Of a stretch of DNA of 18,024 nucleotides, positions 15,897 to 18,024 are shown piece by piece. The position numbers and the translations under genes are program-made. Where the stretch lies: assembly GCA_030612185.1 (NCBI GenBank), contig JAUWOI010000024.1, positions 1 through 18,024 of the forward strand. The letters are read 5' to 3'. Every line of letters begins with the position of its first letter. Position 1 is the stretch's first letter. The notes under the pieces are model-generated. The model saw only the letters and a program-made list of their open reading frames with translations. It had not been told where the DNA came from and ran no database searches. Source of the stretch: Anaerolineae bacterium (GTDB taxonomy: Bacteria; Chloroflexota; Anaerolineae; B4-G1).

Positions 15897-17864
15897 GTGA
15901 AAGTGAACCCAAGTATGAAGTCCCTTGAGACCCATCACATTTCGGTAGCCGGTTCTTCTTCCAGCGCACCTGTTGCACGGGAGCCAGATATCTCAGGAAG
16001 GACGCCGGCCTCAGTCCAGCCACTCGAACGTGTTGAGGGCCAACTTTCCGAGGGGCACTTGCTTCAGAATCGCTACCGCGTCCTAGGGATGTTGGGAATT
16101 GGCGGCATGAGCGCCGTTTACAAGGCCCAGGACCTGCGTTTCCCTAACGTTACTCGATTGTGTGCCGTCAGGGAGATGTTCAACACCGCTACCGATCCCC
16201 AGGTGCGGGCTATGATGGTGCAGAATTTCGAGCGCGAAGCCAACATTCTTGCCACGCTCAGTCACCCGGCCGTCGTTCAGATTTACGACTACTTCACTGA
16301 AGGTGACCGCAGTTACCTCGTCGTTGAATATGTGGAGGGCAAAAATCTGGGGGCCATCCTGGCCGAGACCGAGGGCTTTTTGCCGGAGGCACAGGTGGTG
16401 CATTGGGCCATCCAGGTCTGCGAAGTGCTGCGTTATCTGCATAGCCACGAGCCGCAGCCAATTGTCTTTCGTGACGTCAAGCCTGACAATATCATGCTCG
16501 ACAACCACAGCCGCATTCGGCTGGTGGACTTCGGGATCGCCAGAATCTTCCAGAGCGGCCAGAAGGGCACTATGATCGGCACCGAGGGCTACTCGCCGCC
16601 TGAGCAGTATCGAGGCAGCGCCGAACCGCGGGTAGACATCTATGCCCTGGGGGCTACGATGCATCACCTGCTCAGCAAGCAGAATCCGCAACTGGAACCG
16701 CCGTTCTCCTTCCACGAACGCCCGATTCATAAGACAAATCCCCTTATCTCCCGTGACTTGGCGGAAGTTGTCAGCCGGGCGCTGGAATATGATATCAACA
16801 ACCGTTACGGTTCAGCCGAAGAGATGCAGCGTGCGCTAATGAGCCTGAGTTCGGCCCGTGGCATAAGCGGAACAGCACCCTTCGGCGCTCCGGCCTTTAT
16901 CAGTGGCGACGTCATGGCCCTGTGGCGTTTCGTCTGCGAGGACGAGGTCCGCTCCTCGCCAGCGGTGCATAACGGCGTCGTTTACGTCGGCGCTTACGAC
17001 CACAATCTCTACGCCGTTGATGCCGATAATGGGAAGTTCCTGTGGAAGTATCCCACTGAGGGGGGTATTGCCTCGTCCCCCTGTGTGCATGAAGGGCATG
17101 TGTTCGTCGGCTCTGCTGACCGGGTGCTCTACGCGATCAACGCGGATACGGGGCGCATCTCGTGGACTTGCCCCACCCAAGGCGGCGTGTGGTCATCACC
17201 CCAAGTCGCGTTTGGTCACGTATTCTTCGGCTCAGACGACCAGCATCTCTATGCGGCCAATATCCGTAGCGGCCGCGTCGCCTGGACCTTCAAAGCGGAT
17301 GGACCGGTGCGCTCGTCGCCAGCCATTGGAAATGAAGCCATCTACGTGGGATGTGAGGGGGGAATGGTCTACGCTGTGAACATCAGTGGTCAATTGCGCT
17401 GGCGCTTTCGCGCCCGGCGCGGCGTGACTTCCTCTCCTGCCCTCACTGAGGGGAGCGTCTACGTGGGTTGCCAGGACTGGTACGTCTATGGCCTGGACAT
17501 CCGCTCGGGTTATCCGGCGTGGCGCTATCGCACTGGCGGAGCGGTCGTGTCCTCACCTGTTGTCAGCGGGGATCTGGTCTTCATTGGTTCGGTAGATGGT
17601 TACCTATATGCTCTGGACGTCGAGGGTGGACATCTCGCCTGGCGCTACGCTACGGATGGTCAGGTGACCTCTTCCCCTGTCGTGGCCGATGGAGTGGTAT
17701 ATTTTGGCTCAGTAGATGGGGCTATCTATAGCCTGGATGCTCAAACGAGCGCCTTGCGGTGGCGCTTTCAGACTGACGGGCCGGTGACGTCGTCGCCCAC
17801 GGTGGTGGATGGCGTGGTCTACATTGGATCGACAGACCGTCACGTGTATGCGCTCTCTGCCTGA
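15897..17864 (+). CDS. Ser/Thr protein kinase fused to an eight-repeat PQQ-type beta-propeller
   Basis: A 655-residue protein with three parts: an Ala/Ser-rich N-terminal segment (1-55), a Hanks-type kinase domain (about 60-315) and a beta-propeller (about 340-655). Kinase: Gly-loop GIGGMSAVYKA (67-77); the 'VAIK' Lys position is R92 in AVREM; alpha-C E114; F191-R-D193 replaces HRD, with K195 and N198; D211-F-G213; SPPEQ in the activation segment. So catalysis residues are kept but the ATP-anchoring Lys is Arg. Propeller: eight 'SSP' strands at about 353, 393, 433, 473, 512, 552, 592 and 632, a period of about 40, each preceded by a Trp strand (for example LAWRY) and followed by a 'VYVGSxDxxxYAxD' strand. 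No transmembrane helix joins the two domains, so the propeller is predicted to be cytosolic. The start may be GTG 15897 or ATG 15915. Confidence 0.92.
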   Translation: MKVNPSMKSLETHHISVAGSSSSAPVAREPDISGRTPASVQPLERVEGQLSEGHLLQNRYRVLGMLGIGGMSAVYKAQDLRFPNVTRLCAVREMFNTATDPQVRAMMVQNFEREANILATLSHPAVVQIYDYFTEGDRSYLVVEYVEGKNLGAILAETEGFLPEAQVVHWAIQVCEVLRYLHSHEPQPIVFRDVKPDNIMLDNHSRIRLVDFGIARIFQSGQKGTMIGTEGYSPPEQYRGSAEPRVDIYALGATMHHLLSKQNPQLEPPFSFHERPIHKTNPLISRDLAEVVSRALEYDINNRYGSAEEMQRALMSLSSARGISGTAPFGAPAFISGDVMALWRFVCEDEVRSSPAVHNGVVYVGAYDHNLYAVDADNGKFLWKYPTEGGIASSPCVHEGHVFVGSADRVLYAINADTGRISWTCPTQGGVWSSPQVAFGHVFFGSDDQHLYAANIRSGRVAWTFKADGPVRSSPAIGNEAIYVGCEGGMVYAVNISGQLRWRFRARRGVTSSPALTEGSVYVGCQDWYVYGLDIRSGYPAWRYRTGGAVVSSPVVSGDLVFIGSVDGYLYALDVEGGHLAWRYATDGQVTSSPVVADGVVYFGSVDGAIYSLDAQTSALRWRFQTDGPVTSSPTVVDGVVYIGSTDRHVYALSA

Positions 17865-17887
17865 GACCTGAGAGTTAGATCAGAGTT

Positions 17888-18024
17888 ATGCAATTCATAC
17901 GCAACCTTTTCGGAATGGGGAAGACACCTACCCCTCCTGCGAGTCCCCCGCCCCCACCTGTGGCGGTGTCCACTCAGCCCAGGCTTGAGGTCGGGTGGGT
18001 TACCGATGTGGGTGAAGTGCGTCG
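17888..18024 (+). CDS. Probable PP2C-type Ser/Thr phosphatase, cut off by the window end
   Basis: ATG 17888 starts 23 bases after the kinase stop. The 45 complete visible codons begin MQFIRNLFGMGKTPTPP, run through a Pro-rich linker (PPPPPVAV), and end in 'LEVGWVTDVGEVRR'. This last part fits the N-terminal PP2C motif (xxxTDxGxxRxxNED), but the diagnostic NED lies just past the window. A PP2C phosphatase next to a bacterial Hanks kinase is a very common arrangement, so it probably reverses that kinase's phosphorylation. The ribosome-binding site is weak. Confidence 0.6.
   Translation, partial: MQFIRNLFGMGKTPTPPASPPPPPVAVSTQPRLEVGWVTDVGEVR

Noticed and set aside
16944..17858. DNA tandem repeat in the 3' half of the kinase gene
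   Set aside because: The about 120-base periodicity is the coding trace of propeller blades, not a separate repeat element.

Overview
The window is GC-rich, gene-dense bacterial chromosome that looks like Chloroflexota (probably Anaerolineae or a relative). The main hints are a class II (B12-dependent) ribonucleotide reductase next to nrdR, a very large multi-GAF histidine kinase with an '[17 protein letters not shown]'-type membrane region, a MoxR/DUF58/DUF4129 operon, a solo Roadblock protein, and a Ser/Thr kinase fused to a PQQ-type propeller. The assignment rests on gene content and style only; no marker gene was searched. I see no tRNA, rRNA, CRISPR array, insertion sequence or phage gene.

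Layout. 1-2911 (+): the 3' part of nrdR, then nrdJ, which is the deoxynucleotide supply and its repressor. A possible small ORF overlaps the nrdJ end. 3066-7079 (+): a 1337-residue membrane histidine kinase with a PDZ-like domain, about nine or ten helices, four GAF domains, HisKA and HATPase. 7244-7915 (-): a TPR protein with a C-terminal helix-turn-helix, convergent with the kinase and divergent from the next operon. 8255-11951 (+): moxR, a DUF58 gene and a DUF4129 membrane gene in tight succession. The last two each carry a single-base frameshift as the sequence stands. 12099-12470 (+): a solo Roadblock/LC7 gene. 12619-14238 (+): pyrG, with a GC-rich hairpin in its leader. 14336-15766 (+): a membrane-anchored class A beta-lactamase-like protein whose catalytic serine position holds Asp. 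15897-17864 (+): a cytosolic Ser/Thr kinase with an eight-repeat propeller. 17888 to the end (+): the first 45 codons of what is probably its partner PP2C phosphatase.

How the genes fit together. nrdR/nrdJ and pyrG are nucleotide metabolism. The rest is signalling and envelope function: a two-component sensor, a MoxR chaperone-type operon, a Roadblock protein and a kinase/phosphatase pair. Six sigma70-type promoters can be placed, and five of them have an extended -10, most often reading TGTGCTAnAnT.

Nothing here is a clearly new multi-gene system. The items most worth a second look are: the kinase-propeller protein, with Arg at the usual ATP-binding Lys and no membrane segment; the Ser-to-Asp change in the serine-hydrolase fold; the two frameshifts in adjacent genes; and the structured pyrG leader.
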